In this document: in pieces, positions 17,243 through 26,757 of the stretch
How positions within the stretch are numbered: position 1 is the stretch's first letter
Layout: every line of letters starts with the position of its first letter
Assembly: GCF_007677875.1 (NCBI RefSeq)
Contig: NZ_VEDO01000005.1
Span: 186,001 to 250,000, forward strand
Reading direction: 5' to 3'
Source of the DNA: Variovorax boronicumulans
Lineage (GTDB): Bacteria > Pseudomonadota > Gammaproteobacteria > Burkholderiales > Burkholderiaceae_C
Length of the DNA: 64,000 bases
Translations under genes and position numbers: made by a program
The notes under the pieces: model-generated
Database searches by the model: none
What the model was told of the DNA's origin: nothing
Seen by the model: only the letters and a program-made list of their open reading frames with translations

Positions 17243-18448
17243 TCAGTAGCGCTTGCGGGTCACGAACAGGGCCAGGCGCATCACGAACATGGCCAGGTTC
17301 TCCTTGCAGCGTTGCAGCCAGGGCCGGCGGCCGTGGTGCGTGGCTTCCATGCGCCGGCCTTCCTCGCGCATGGCGCGCAGCAGGCGCTCACGCAGCTGCT
17401 GTGCAAACGCCTTGTCTTCGACGACCACATTGGCCTCACGCGCCAGCAGCAGGCTCAGCGGGTCGAGGTTGGAGGAGCCCACCGTGGCCCATTGGCCATC
17501 GATGACGGCCACCTTGGCATGCAGGAAGCTGGGCGCGTACTCGTGGATCTCCACGCCCGCCGCCATCAGCAGGCCGTACACCGGCCGCGAGGCGTGGTAC
17601 TGCATGAAGTACTCGTAGCGGCCCTGCAGCAGCAACTGCACGCGCACACCGCGTTGGGCCGCACGCACCAGCGCGTGGCGCAGCCTGCGGCCCGGGATGA
17701 AGTAGGCGTTGGCGATCACGACCTCGTGGTGGGCCGCGCCGATGGCCTTGAGGTAGGCGCGTTCGATGCGCTTGCGGTGGCGCAGGTTGTCGCGCAACAG
17801 CAGGGCGGCGCGGGCGCCGGAGGGGCCGGGCGGGGCGCCTGCGCGGCGCTGGCCGGCGTCGCGCAGCAGGTCGTGCACGGCCTGCAGCGGTTCGCGGCGG
17901 CGCAGGTCGTGCACGGCCTGCAGCCGGCGCCACAGCAAGGCCACGGTGTGCTGGGCGTCGGCCACGAGCGGCCCCGTCACGCGCACGGCGAAGTCCAGGC
18001 GCGGCGCCTCCAGCCGGCCCCAGCTGGGATCATGGAAATCGTCCAGCACGTTGATGCCGCCGCAAAAGGCCACACGGCCATCGACCACGCAGAGCTTGCG
18101 GTGCAGCCTGCGCCAGCGCGTGGGCAGCAGCAAGGCCAGCGCGTTGACGGGCGAGTACACGCGCCACTGCACGCCGGCCTCGGTGAAGCGCTGCTGCCAT
18201 TCGGAGGGGACCGCGCCCGTGCCCAGTCCGTCCACGGCCACGCATGTCTGCACGCCACGGCGCGCGGCGCGCAGCAAGGCTTCGGCGAGCCCGGTGCCGC
18301 TGCCCGTGAAATCGAAGATATAGGTCTCGAAATGGACCAGCGTCTGCGCGGCGTCCATGGCCTCGATCAGCGCGGGAAAGAACTCGCGCGTGCCTTCCAG
18401 CAACAGGAGTTCGTGGCCGCCCTGCAGGCGGGCCGCCGCACGCGTCAT
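17243..18448 (-). CDS. clsB: Cardiolipin synthase B-like phospholipase D protein
   Basis: Membrane-associated phospholipase D superfamily enzyme of 401 residues, joining phospholipids to form cardiolipin. Two HKD motifs are visible: LHRKLCVVDG (first third) and FLHAKVAVIDG followed by GSSNLD (last third). The middle region carries an extra Arg-rich stretch (LRRREPLQAVHDLLRDAGQRRAGAPPGPSGARAA). The start at 18448 overlaps the nudB stop by 4 bp (ATGA); a longer open frame upstream is not needed. The synthase reaction is inferred from similarity to ClsB/YbhO. Confidence 0.88.
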   Translation of the reverse strand: MTRAAARLQGGHELLLLEGTREFFPALIEAMDAAQTLVHFETYIFDFTGSGTGLAEALLRAARRGVQTCVAVDGLGTGAVPSEWQQRFTEAGVQWRVYSPVNALALLLPTRWRRLHRKLCVVDGRVAFCGGINVLDDFHDPSWGRLEAPRLDFAVRVTGPLVADAQHTVALLWRRLQAVHDLRRREPLQAVHDLLRDAGQRRAGAPPGPSGARAALLLRDNLRHRKRIERAYLKAIGAAHHEVVIANAYFIPGRRLRHALVRAAQRGVRVQLLLQGRYEYFMQYHASRPVYGLLMAAGVEIHEYAPSFLHAKVAVIDGQWATVGSSNLDPLSLLLAREANVVVEDKAFAQQLRERLLRAMREEGRRMEATHHGRRPWLQRCKENLAMFVMRLALFVTRKRY

Positions 18449-18897
18449 GCCCGGGCCGCGAAACGCGGCAGCATCAGGATGGCTTCGGCGTTGGACGGCG
18501 AGAAGCAGGCGTCCGCAGCGGCCTGCCAGGGTAGCCACTGAAACGCCGTGTGCTCGCGCGCGTGCAGGCGCACCGGCGTGCCGGCCGGCACGGCCAGGCT
18601 GAACAGGTGCTCGGTGTTGTAGCGCACGCCCGGTGCATAGCGGTGCAGCCACTGGGGCCAGATCTCGTAGACGTTCTCCAGTTGCCAGTCCACCAAGCCC
18701 GCGCCGCAGGCGATGCCGGTTTCCTCGAACACCTCGCGCACCGCGGTGTCGCGCAGGTCTTCAGCGTCGGTGTCCTTGCTGCCCGTCACCGACTGCCAGT
18801 GGTCCTGCGCATCGGCGCGCCGGATCAGCAGCACCTCGAGCGCAGGCGTGTGGATCACGACCAGGACCGACTGCGGGATCTTGTAGGGGCGGAGCAT
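18445..18897 (-). CDS. nudB: Dihydroneopterin triphosphate diphosphatase
   Basis: Nudix hydrolase that removes pyrophosphate from 7,8-dihydroneopterin triphosphate, the second folate step after FolE. The Nudix box GSKDTDAEDL...REVFEETG is at about residues 38-61. The family block NVYEIWPQWLHRYAPGVRYNTEH is typical of NudB. Protein of 150 residues. It is translationally coupled to the clsB-like gene by an ATGA overlap. Confidence 0.93.
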   Translation of the reverse strand: MLRPYKIPQSVLVVIHTPALEVLLIRRADAQDHWQSVTGSKDTDAEDLRDTAVREVFEETGIACGAGLVDWQLENVYEIWPQWLHRYAPGVRYNTEHLFSLAVPAGTPVRLHAREHTAFQWLPWQAAADACFSPSNAEAILMLPRFAARA

Positions 18898-18917
18898 GGC
18901 GGCGGGATTCTAGGACG

Positions 18918-18946
18918 CTGCATGGGGATACCCGCGCGGCTAGAAT
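18918..18946 (+). promoter_or_regulatory. Putative guaC promoter
   Basis: A good -10 box TAGAAT (18941-18946) has a weak -35 CTGCAT (18918-18923) 17 bp upstream. Transcription would start just before the leader hairpin at 18952. Confidence 0.5.
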
Positions 18947-18951
18947 CAGTC

Positions 18952-18983
18952 ACCGGGCCCAAGTTATTGGCACCCGGTTTTTT
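18952..18983 (+). promoter_or_regulatory. Terminator-like hairpin in the guaC leader
   Basis: ACCGGG (18952-18957) pairs with CCCGGT (18973-18978). An inner CCAA/TTGG stem closes a GTTA loop, and six T residues follow. It lies between divergent nudB and guaC, so no plus-strand gene ends here. It occupies the start of the predicted guaC transcript, 80 bp before the ATG. This is the form of an attenuator or of a leader regulated by early termination. No known riboswitch class is recognised. Confidence 0.65.
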
Positions 18984-19063
18984 GTTGTCTGCACCGACCG
19001 ACGGCAAGCCGGACCAGTCCAAGCGCTCAATCTTGTTCAAGCATTGATGAAAGCTGGATTGCC

Positions 19064-20041
19064 ATGGAAATCTTCGACTACGACAACATCCTCTTGCTGC
19101 CGCGCAAGTGCCGCGTGGAAAGCCGCTCCGAATGCGACGCCAGCACCACGCTGGGTTCCCGCAGCTTCCGCCTGCCGGTGGTGCCGGCCAACATGAAGAC
19201 GGTGGTGGACGAGGCCACCTGCCTTTGGCTGGCGCAGCACGGCTACTTCTACGTGATGCACCGCTTCGACCTGGACAACGTGGCCTTCGTGCGCCGCATG
19301 AAGGACCAGGGCACCTTCGCCTCGATCTCGCTGGGTGTGAAGCAGCCGGATTACGACACCGTGGACCAGCTCGTGGCCCAGGGCCTGGCGCCCGAGTACG
19401 TGACCATCGACATCGCGCACGGCCATGCCGACAGCGTGAAGAACATGATCGCCTACCTCAAGAACAAGCTGCCCGAGTCCTTCGTGATCGCCGGCAACGT
19501 GGGCACGCCCGAGGCCGTGATCGATCTGGAGAACTGGGGCGCCGACGCGACCAAGGTCGGCATCGGCCCCGGCAAGGTCTGCATCACCAAGCTCAAGACC
19601 GGCTTTGGCACGGGCGGCTGGCAGCTGTCGGCGCTCAAGTGGTGCGCGCGCGTGGCGACCAAGCCCATCATTGCCGACGGTGGCATCCGCGACCACGGCG
19701 ACATCGCCAAGAGCATCCGCTTCGGCGCCTCCATGGTCATGATCGGCTCGCTGTTCGCGGGCCATGAAGAGTCGCCGGGCCAGACCGTGGAGGTCGACGG
19801 CAAGCTGTTCAAGGAGTACTACGGCTCGGCCAGCGACTTCAACAAGGGCGAATACCGGCACGTGGAGGGCAAGCGCATCCTGGAGCCGATCAAGGGCCGG
19901 CTGGCGGACACGCTGATCGAGATGGAGCAGGATGTGCAAAGCTCCATCAGCTACGCCGGCGGCAAAAAGCTCGCCGACATCCGCAAGGTGAACTACGTGA
20001 TCCTGGGCGGCGACAACGCCGGCGAACACCTGCTCATGTGA
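19064..20041 (+). CDS. guaC: GMP reductase
   Basis: NADPH-dependent reductive deamination of GMP to IMP, recycling guanine nucleotides. The 325 residues form an IMPDH-like barrel without CBS domains. Catalytic Cys is in [20 protein letters not shown]. The phosphate loop is in [38 protein letters not shown]. The last 8 bp overlap the convergent kinase gene. The upstream leader hairpin suggests transcription attenuation control. Confidence 0.95.
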   Translation: MEIFDYDNILLLPRKCRVESRSECDASTTLGSRSFRLPVVPANMKTVVDEATCLWLAQHGYFYVMHRFDLDNVAFVRRMKDQGTFASISLGVKQPDYDTVDQLVAQGLAPEYVTIDIAHGHADSVKNMIAYLKNKLPESFVIAGNVGTPEAVIDLENWGADATKVGIGPGKVCITKLKTGFGTGGWQLSALKWCARVATKPIIADGGIRDHGDIAKSIRFGASMVMIGSLFAGHEESPGQTVEVDGKLFKEYYGSASDFNKGEYRHVEGKRILEPIKGRLADTLIEMEQDVQSSISYAGGKKLADIRKVNYVILGGDNAGEHLLM

Positions 20042-20960
20042 GGACAGGGGCCTGCGCGGCGAGCAACTGCTCGACCTCCGCGCAGTCTGGCCCATGGGTC
20101 ACGCCGCCGGGCCGCTGGCACTTGAGCGCGGCGGCAGCGCAGGCGAAGCGCATCGCGTCCTCGTCGGGCAGGCTGCGTGCCATGGCCATGGCCAGCGCGG
20201 CATGGAACACATCTCCCGCGCCGTTGGTGTCCACGGCCTGCACGCGAAAGGCGGGCAGGCTTCTCACCGGGCCGCCGGGGCGCTGCCAGCGCACGCCGCG
20301 CGCGCCCAGGGTCACCGCTGCCAACTGGGCGCCCGATGCGAGTGCGGCACCCAGGCCATCGGCCAGCGTGGCCTGCGGCGCGAAGGCGGACAAGCCCGAT
20401 TCGGAGAACACCGCCCAGTCGGCCAGCGCGGCCAGCGCCCGCAGATCCTCCATGGGCGACAGATCGCCATCGAGCAGCGAAGGCACGCCGGCCTGCCGTG
20501 CCCAGCCCAGGGCGGCCAGTGCGCCGGGCATCCAGCGCGGGTCGGCCATCAGCACGTCGCAACTGGACAGCACGTCGGTGTCGAGTGCGGCAGCGCGTGC
20601 AAGGGCGTCTCCGCGGTGGTTGAAGATCTGGCGTTCGCCGCGTGCATCAATGACCACGGCCGATACCGAGGAGGCCGCGCCGGCCACGCGTTGCAGCTGC
20701 CGGCAGTCCACGCCGGACTCGCTCAGGCGCCGCACCAAAAAGTCACCGGCATCGTCGTCACCAATCGCGCCGTGCAGGCGAACCGAGGCACCCAGGCGCA
20801 CCGCCGCGATCGAGGCGTTGGCCGCCATGCCGCCGGAGATCGCCTGGTAATGCCGTGCCGGCGTCTTGGTCGGCGCAGGAGGGAAGTCCGCGATGGAGAA
20901 GCAGTGGTCCAGTGCGGCGTGGCCCACCGTGCAAAGTGTCCATGGGCCGGATGTGCGCAT
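20034..20960 (-). CDS. PfkB-family carbohydrate kinase
   Basis: Ribokinase-like enzyme of 308 residues phosphorylating a sugar or nucleoside. The N-terminal signature is [17 protein letters not shown] (about 43-59). The C-terminal one is [18 protein letters not shown], with the catalytic Asp of [12 protein letters not shown] and LGARGVRW are further family marks. Similarity in outline is to YihV-type kinases, but the substrate cannot be read from sequence. The gene is single and convergent with guaC. Confidence 0.88.
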   Translation of the reverse strand: MRTSGPWTLCTVGHAALDHCFSIADFPPAPTKTPARHYQAISGGMAANASIAAVRLGASVRLHGAIGDDDAGDFLVRRLSESGVDCRQLQRVAGAASSVSAVVIDARGERQIFNHRGDALARAAALDTDVLSSCDVLMADPRWMPGALAALGWARQAGVPSLLDGDLSPMEDLRALAALADWAVFSESGLSAFAPQATLADGLGAALASGAQLAAVTLGARGVRWQRPGGPVRSLPAFRVQAVDTNGAGDVFHAALAMAMARSLPDEDAMRFACAAAALKCQRPGGVTHGPDCAEVEQLLAAQAPVLT

Positions 20961-21035
20961 GGTGTGATCCTTCTTCTTGTGGCTGGCTGTGCGCGCATCT
21001 TAGTGGGCCCCTGTTGCCAAAAAATATGAAAAATC

Positions 21036-21065
21036 TTGCTCCGTCCACAAAAAGTAGGTTATAGT
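21036..21065 (+). promoter_or_regulatory. Putative promoter of tRNA-Lys
   Basis: TTGCTC (21036-21041) and TATAGT (21060-21065) are separated by 18 bp, in an A/T-rich patch that stands out from its surroundings. It lies about 95 bp upstream of the mature tRNA. Confidence 0.55.
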
Positions 21066-21160
21066 CTAGGGCTTCCGGGGAAGACAAGGTTTCTTGCAAA
21101 TACCCGGCGATGATTGCAAAGACGGTGGGCCATCAAAGCCGGCCGGCAGCACAAGACATC

Positions 21161-21236
21161 GGGCTCTTAGCTCAGTTGGTAGAGCAGCGGACTCTTAATC
21201 CGTAGGTCGAGTGTTCGAGTCACTCAGGGCCCACCA
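21161..21236 (+). tRNA. tRNA-Lys (anticodon CTT)
   Basis: A complete 76-nt cloverleaf. The acceptor stem GGGCTCT pairs with AGGGCCC (one G-T pair). The D arm is AGCTCAGTTGGTAGAGC. The anticodon stem GCGGA/TCCGT has loop CTCTTAA, giving anticodon CTT. The T arm contains GTTCGAGTC, and CCA is encoded in the DNA. It reads AAG codons. Confidence 0.97.
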
Positions 21237-21254
21237 AGAATATCTTGGTAGATC

Positions 21255-21291
21255 AAGCGCTTAGGTCGGAAGGCCTAGGCGCTTTTTCTTT
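21255..21291 (+). terminator. Rho-independent terminator of tRNA-Lys
   Basis: An 11-bp stem (AAGCGCTTAGG / CCTAGGCGCTT, one T-G pair) with an 8-nt loop is followed by a T-rich run broken by a single C. It begins 19 bp after the tRNA. Confidence 0.92.
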
Positions 21292-21340
21292 TCTGCGTCC
21301 GGGTATGGCGTCTGCAGGCGCGCGATCCCGGCCTCCGCGC

Positions 21341-21514
21341 AGCTGACAGCTCTTCGACCTGGAACGGCTCGACGAGGCCATCGTCCGTTCCGACGTCCAA
21401 ATCCTGGATGCGTTCGCTCAACTGACCGCGGGCCATGAGCATCACGGCGGGCGCCCCGTCGTCCCTGCCGCGCGTGGCCTTGAGTACCGCCGCTGGCGTG
21501 CCGTCGCCGGTATC
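21341..21514 (-). pseudogene. Remnant of an OmpR-type response regulator receiver domain
   Basis: The minus strand encodes about 58 residues resembling the C-terminal half of a receiver: [13 protein letters not shown], then [20 protein letters not shown], then VGTDDGLVEPFQVEEL. Intact receivers read roughly ..PVLMLTAR...ERI.GLD.GADDYLVKPF...EL. The key Lys (here Glu) and the Thr/Tyr switch positions have changed, and neither the N-terminal Asp pocket nor a DNA-binding domain is attached. It is therefore a decayed fragment, just downstream of tRNA-Lys. It could alternatively lie within a longer unrecognised frame. Confidence 0.65.
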
Positions 21515-21630
21515 CACGGCCGCGCATCCTCCCGCGGCCGCCGACCGGGCACCTGCTTTCTGGCGGATCAGGCAATACAGCCGCGCAATCGGGCAACCGC
21601 TGCACCGGACCCCCTGCGACGATTCGAGGC

Positions 21631-22280
21631 ATGCACACACCATGTTCCACACCGATGACGGAGCCGCCCGCCCAGGGCCCGGCCTGCTCGCGCCGCGGCT
21701 TCCTGGCCAGCAGTGCTGCAGCGGCATTGCCTGCCTCCTCGCTCGCCCAGGCCTCCGATCAGGCCCAGGCGGCCACCGCCGCCAGCGTGCGTCTGCGCGT
21801 GAACGGCACGGCGCACGAGCTGGCGCTGGATCCGCGCACCACGCTGCTGGACGCGCTGCGCGACCGGCTCGATCTCACCGGCACCAAGAAGGGCTGCGAC
21901 CATGGCCAGTGCGGCGCGTGCACGGTGCTGGTCAACGGGCGGCGCATCAACAGCTGCCTGACGCTGGCGGTCATGCACGAGGGCGACACCGTCACCACCA
22001 TCGAAGGCCTGGGCACGCCGGGCCAGATGCACCCGATGCAGGCCGCGTTCGTCCGGCACGACGGCTTCCAGTGCGGCTTCTGCACGCCGGGGCAGATCTG
22101 CTCCTCGGTCGCCATGCTGCAGGAGCTGCGCAGCGGTGTGCCGAGCCACGCCACCCACGACCTCATGCGCGTCGTGCCCTCCAATGCCGAACTGCGCGAG
22201 CGCATGAGCGGCAACCTGTGCCGCTGCGCCGCCTACCCCAACATCATCGCAGCGATCCGCGAGGTCGCCGGAGCGCCCGC

Positions 22281-22284
<4 letters not shown>
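21631..22284 (+). CDS. paoA: Aldehyde/xanthine oxidoreductase 2Fe-2S subunit (PaoA/YagT-like)
   Basis: Electron-transfer subunit of a molybdenum hydroxylase. A twin-arginine signal [18 protein letters not shown] lies near residues 20-38, so the enzyme is exported by Tat. A plant-type ferredoxin domain follows, with Cys in [12 protein letters not shown] and C in NSCLTL. The second 2Fe-2S domain has CGFCTPGQ and CRCAAYP. Protein of 217 residues; the first ATG (21631) or the one at 21655 may be used. Its stop overlaps the FAD subunit gene by 4 bp. E. coli PaoABC oxidises aromatic and other aldehydes in the periplasm. Confidence 0.9.
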
Positions 22285-23251
<967 letters not shown>

Positions 23252-23255
<4 letters not shown>

Positions 23256-25408
23256 TCGGCCAGCCCATCGACCGCACGGACGGCCTGCTCAAGGTCACGG
23301 GCCGTGCGCGCTACACGCTGGACCGGCGCGAGCCCGGTGCGACGCTCACCGGCGTGCTGGTGGGCGCGGCGGTCGGCCGCGGCCGCATCGCCAGCATCGA
23401 CACGGCGCGGGCCGAGCGTGCCCCGGGTGTCGTGCTGGTGATGACGCACCGCAACGCGCCCGCCCAGGGCGCCCTGGACACCAGCGTGGCCTCGCAGTTC
23501 GCCCGCGCGCGGCCGCTGTTCGCCGACGGCACCGTGCGCCACGCCGGCCAGCCCGTGGCGCTGGTCGTGGCCGAGACGCTGGAGCAGGCCCAGGCGGCGG
23601 CGCTGCTGCTGCGGATCGACTACGCCAGCGAGCCGGGCCGCTTCGCGCTGCAGGACCAGGAAGGCTACGCCCCGGCCCGCGCCAACGCCGGCTTCGCCAC
23701 CGACACCGCCGCCGGCGATGTGGACCGTGCCATCGCGGCCGCACCGGTGGTGGTGGACCGCAGCTACCGCACGTCCTACCAGATGGCCCATGCCATGGAG
23801 CCGCACGCCTGCATCGCGTCCTGGCGCGGCGGCCAGCTGCACGTGTGGACCAGCTTGCAGCGCATCGTCACCACGCGCCAGGCCATCGCGGCCACGCTGC
23901 AGATGCCGCTGCAGGACGTGCACCTGGATGCCACCTGCGTGGGCGGCGGCTTCGGCTCCAAGCTTTCGCTGCATGCGGAGATCGTCGGCGCAGCGCTGGC
24001 CTCGCGGGCCCTGAGCCGGCCGGTGCGGGTGGCCCTGTCGCGGCGGCAGATGGCGAGCATGGTCGGCGGGCGCCCGGAGACCGTGCAGCGCGTGCGGCTG
24101 GCCGCCACGCGCGACGGCAGGCTCACCGGCATCGCCCACCATGTGCGCATGCAGGGCAGTCCGGGCGAGGAGTTCACCGAGCAGACGGCCACCGTCACCC
24201 GCGCGTTGTATGCCGCGCCGCACCGCGCCACCGCCCACCGTGTGGTCGTGCTGGACCGCGTCCTGCCCGAGCCGGTGCGCGGGCCGGGCGAGCTGCCCGG
24301 GCTGCTGGCGGTCGAGACGGCCATGGACGAGCTCGCCGTGGAACTGGCAATGGACCCGGTGGCGCTGCGCCTGCGCAACGACACGGCCACCGATCCGGAG
24401 CGCGGCGTCCCGCTGTCCGGCCGCAAGCTGGCCGACTGCTTGGTCGCCGGCGCCGAGCGCTTCGGCTGGGCACGCCGGCCGGCGCGTCCCGGCACGCAGC
24501 GTGATGGGCGCTGGCAGGTGGGGTGGGGCGTGGCGTCGGCCATCCGCATCCACTTCCAGGGCGCCACGCGCGTGGTCGTGCGGGTCGGCGAGGACGGGCG
24601 CATCCAGGTGCTGTCCGACATGACGGACATCGGCACCGGTACCGCGACCATCCTCGCGCAGGTGGCGGCCGAGAGCCTGGCGGTGCCGCTCGCGCGGATC
24701 GAAGTGCAGCTGGCGCGCAGCGACCTGCCGGTCAGCGCCGGCTCGGGCGGCTCCTGGGGCGCGGCCAACACCAGTGTGGCCTTGCAGCGCGCCTGCGAGG
24801 CGCTGAAGGTCAAGGCGCGTGCTTCCAGCCGCCTGCCCGGCGCGGGTGCACAGTCCTATCCGGCCGGGCTGCAGGCCGAGGGCAGCATCGTGGGGCAGGG
24901 CGACGATCCGCGCTACCGCATGTTCTCGCAGCACACCTATGGGGCCACGTTTGCCGAGGTCGGCGTGGACGTGGACACCTGCGAAGTCCGTGTGCGCCGC
25001 ATGCTGGGCGTGTTCGCGGCCGGACGCATTCTCAATCCCAAGACGGCGCGTTCGCAGCTGATCGGCGGCATGGTCTGGGGCATCGGCTCGGCCCTGCACG
25101 AGGCCGGCCACCTGGACGCGCGGCACGGCCACATGGTCAACGGCGACCTGGGCGAGTACCTGGTGCCGACCCATGCCGACGTGCCCGCCATCGACGCCGT
25201 GCTGCTGGACGATTTCGACGGCGAGGCCAATGCCATGGGCATCAAGGGCGTGGGCGAGCTCGGGGTGTGCGGCAGCGGTGCGGCCGTGGCCAATGCCATC
25301 TTTCACGCCACCGGCGTGCGGGTGCGCAGCTTCCCGGTCACGCCCGACCGGCTGCTGATGGCCTCGCTCGAACAGCCGGGCGTGCCCGGTGCAGGGAGCG
25401 CCGCATGA
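23252..25408 (+). CDS. paoC: Aldehyde oxidoreductase molybdenum-binding subunit (PaoC/YagR-like)
   Basis: Catalytic Mo-molybdopterin (MCD) subunit, 718 residues. Cofactor and active-site blocks include [31 protein letters not shown] and [20 protein letters not shown], the last with the catalytic Glu. It completes a PaoABC-like periplasmic aldehyde dehydrogenase. The usual XdhC-type maturation gene (paoD) is not next to it in this window. It overlaps the AraC regulator gene by 4 bp. Confidence 0.92.
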
Positions 25409-26418
25409 CCACTGCCGCGCTCGCCCAGACCCTGGCCCGTCCCCCCGACCGCCTGGCCGACTGCTATGCTTTTCTGATGCCGGACCTGCCATCTCCCGCC
25501 CGCACCGGCGGCGACCCGCTGCGGCGTGCGGCCTGCCTGGCCGAACTGGCGCGCTGGGCGGAGGCATTCGCGCCGCACGACGGTGTGCATGCCACGCCGA
25601 TCCCCAAGCTGCGCTTGATCCGCGCGAGCGAACCGTCGGCCCTCACCCACGTGATGTACGAGCCGGCCGTGTGCCTGCTCGCGCAGGGACGCAAGCAGTT
25701 GCAGGTGGGCGATGGGCTGGTGGAATACGACCCGGCCCACCACGTGGTCGCCGCGCACCACATCCCGGTGGCGGGGCAGATCGTCCAGGCGTCGCCGCGC
25801 CGGCCCTACCTGTGCATCTGGATCGACCTGGACCCGGCGCTTCTGGCCGCGTTGCTGGCCGAGCGCGGCACGGCGGGGGTGGACCGCCCCCGCGATGGCA
25901 ACGTCCCACGCGGCATCTACGCCGCCTACACCGGTGACCAGCTGCTCGATGCGGTGCTGCGCCTGTGCCGGCTGCTCGACACGCCGCAGCACATCCCCCA
26001 CCTCGCGCCGCTGGTGCACCGCGAGATCATGTACTGGCTGCTCGCCGCCGACGACGGCTGGAAGCTCGCGCAGCTCGTGACGCCGGGCACCCAGTCGCAG
26101 CGCATCGGCCTGGCCATCGACTGGCTGCGTCGCCACTACCGCGAGCCGCTGGACATGGACGACGTGGCCCGCGCGGGGCACATGAGCCGCTCGTCCCTGA
26201 ACGCGCATTTCCGGGCCGTGACGCGCATGAGCCCGCTGCAGTACCAAAAGCAGCTGCGCCTGCTGGAGGCGCGCCGGCTCCTCGTCACGCAGGCCTGCAG
26301 CGCGGAGCACGCGGCGCGCGAAGTGGGTTACCAGAGCGCCTCGCAATTCAACCGCGAATACACGCGCGCCTTCGGCAACAGCCCGCTGCGCGATGCGCGC
26401 CTGCTGCGCGCCGCCTGA
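25405..26418 (+). CDS. AraC-family transcriptional regulator
   Basis: Protein of 337 residues. An N-terminal AraC_N-type cupin domain (about 50-200, with LIRASEPSALTHVMYEPAVCLLAQGRKQ) precedes two helix-turn-helix motifs (about 240-330; MDDVARAGHMSRSSLNAHFRAVTRMSPLQYQKQLRLLEARRLL). The start overlaps paoC by 4 bp, so it is translated from the paoABC transcript and probably controls that operon in response to an aldehyde. A later start at MPDLPSP is possible. Confidence 0.9.
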   Translation: MTTAALAQTLARPPDRLADCYAFLMPDLPSPARTGGDPLRRAACLAELARWAEAFAPHDGVHATPIPKLRLIRASEPSALTHVMYEPAVCLLAQGRKQLQVGDGLVEYDPAHHVVAAHHIPVAGQIVQASPRRPYLCIWIDLDPALLAALLAERGTAGVDRPRDGNVPRGIYAAYTGDQLLDAVLRLCRLLDTPQHIPHLAPLVHREIMYWLLAADDGWKLAQLVTPGTQSQRIGLAIDWLRRHYREPLDMDDVARAGHMSRSSLNAHFRAVTRMSPLQYQKQLRLLEARRLLVTQACSAEHAAREVGYQSASQFNREYTRAFGNSPLRDARLLRAA

Positions 26419-26726
26419 GCGCGCCCACGCGCCGCCCAGCCTTGGCGCAGGTCCCCGCGGACGACTGCGCCGGCCGCTGCCGCGCCGTCGGACGCGCGGC
26501 TGATCTGCAACCCGTGGTTCGACTGGCACGCCGGCGTGGTCCGCGCAGTCATGGCCTTTGCGGACCGAGCCACCCGCGGGTTACGGGCTGCCGGCCCCGC
26601 CTTGGTCAGCGCCCCCACGCCCGGCATTCAGCGCTGGCTCGCGACAGACCATGGGGCGGCCACGACGACCATTCGCTCTGTAGGCGAGGATGCCCACGGA
26701 CGTGGCCGCCGCCGTCGGCGACCCGC
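26419..26726. other. Intergenic region between araC-type gene and xylanase
   Basis: About 310 bp between the convergent regulator and xylanase genes. Open frames cross it in several frames, but none has family features. I see no gene. Confidence 0.4.
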
Positions 26727-26750
26727 CGCTGCCGGCCCAGGCCGGCAGCG
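26727..26750 (-). terminator. GC hairpin after the xylanase gene
   Basis: A perfect 10-bp stem (CGCTGCCGGC / GCCGGCAGCG) with a 4-nt loop starts 7 bp past the xylanase stop. No T run follows on the minus strand, so it may only stabilise the 3' end or assist Rho-dependent termination. Confidence 0.45.
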
Positions 26751-26757
26751 CGGGGCC

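Noticed and set aside
17064-17249. A 61-codon plus-strand frame after the exonuclease gene
   Set aside because: There is no ribosome-binding site or family feature, and it overlaps the clsB-like gene end.
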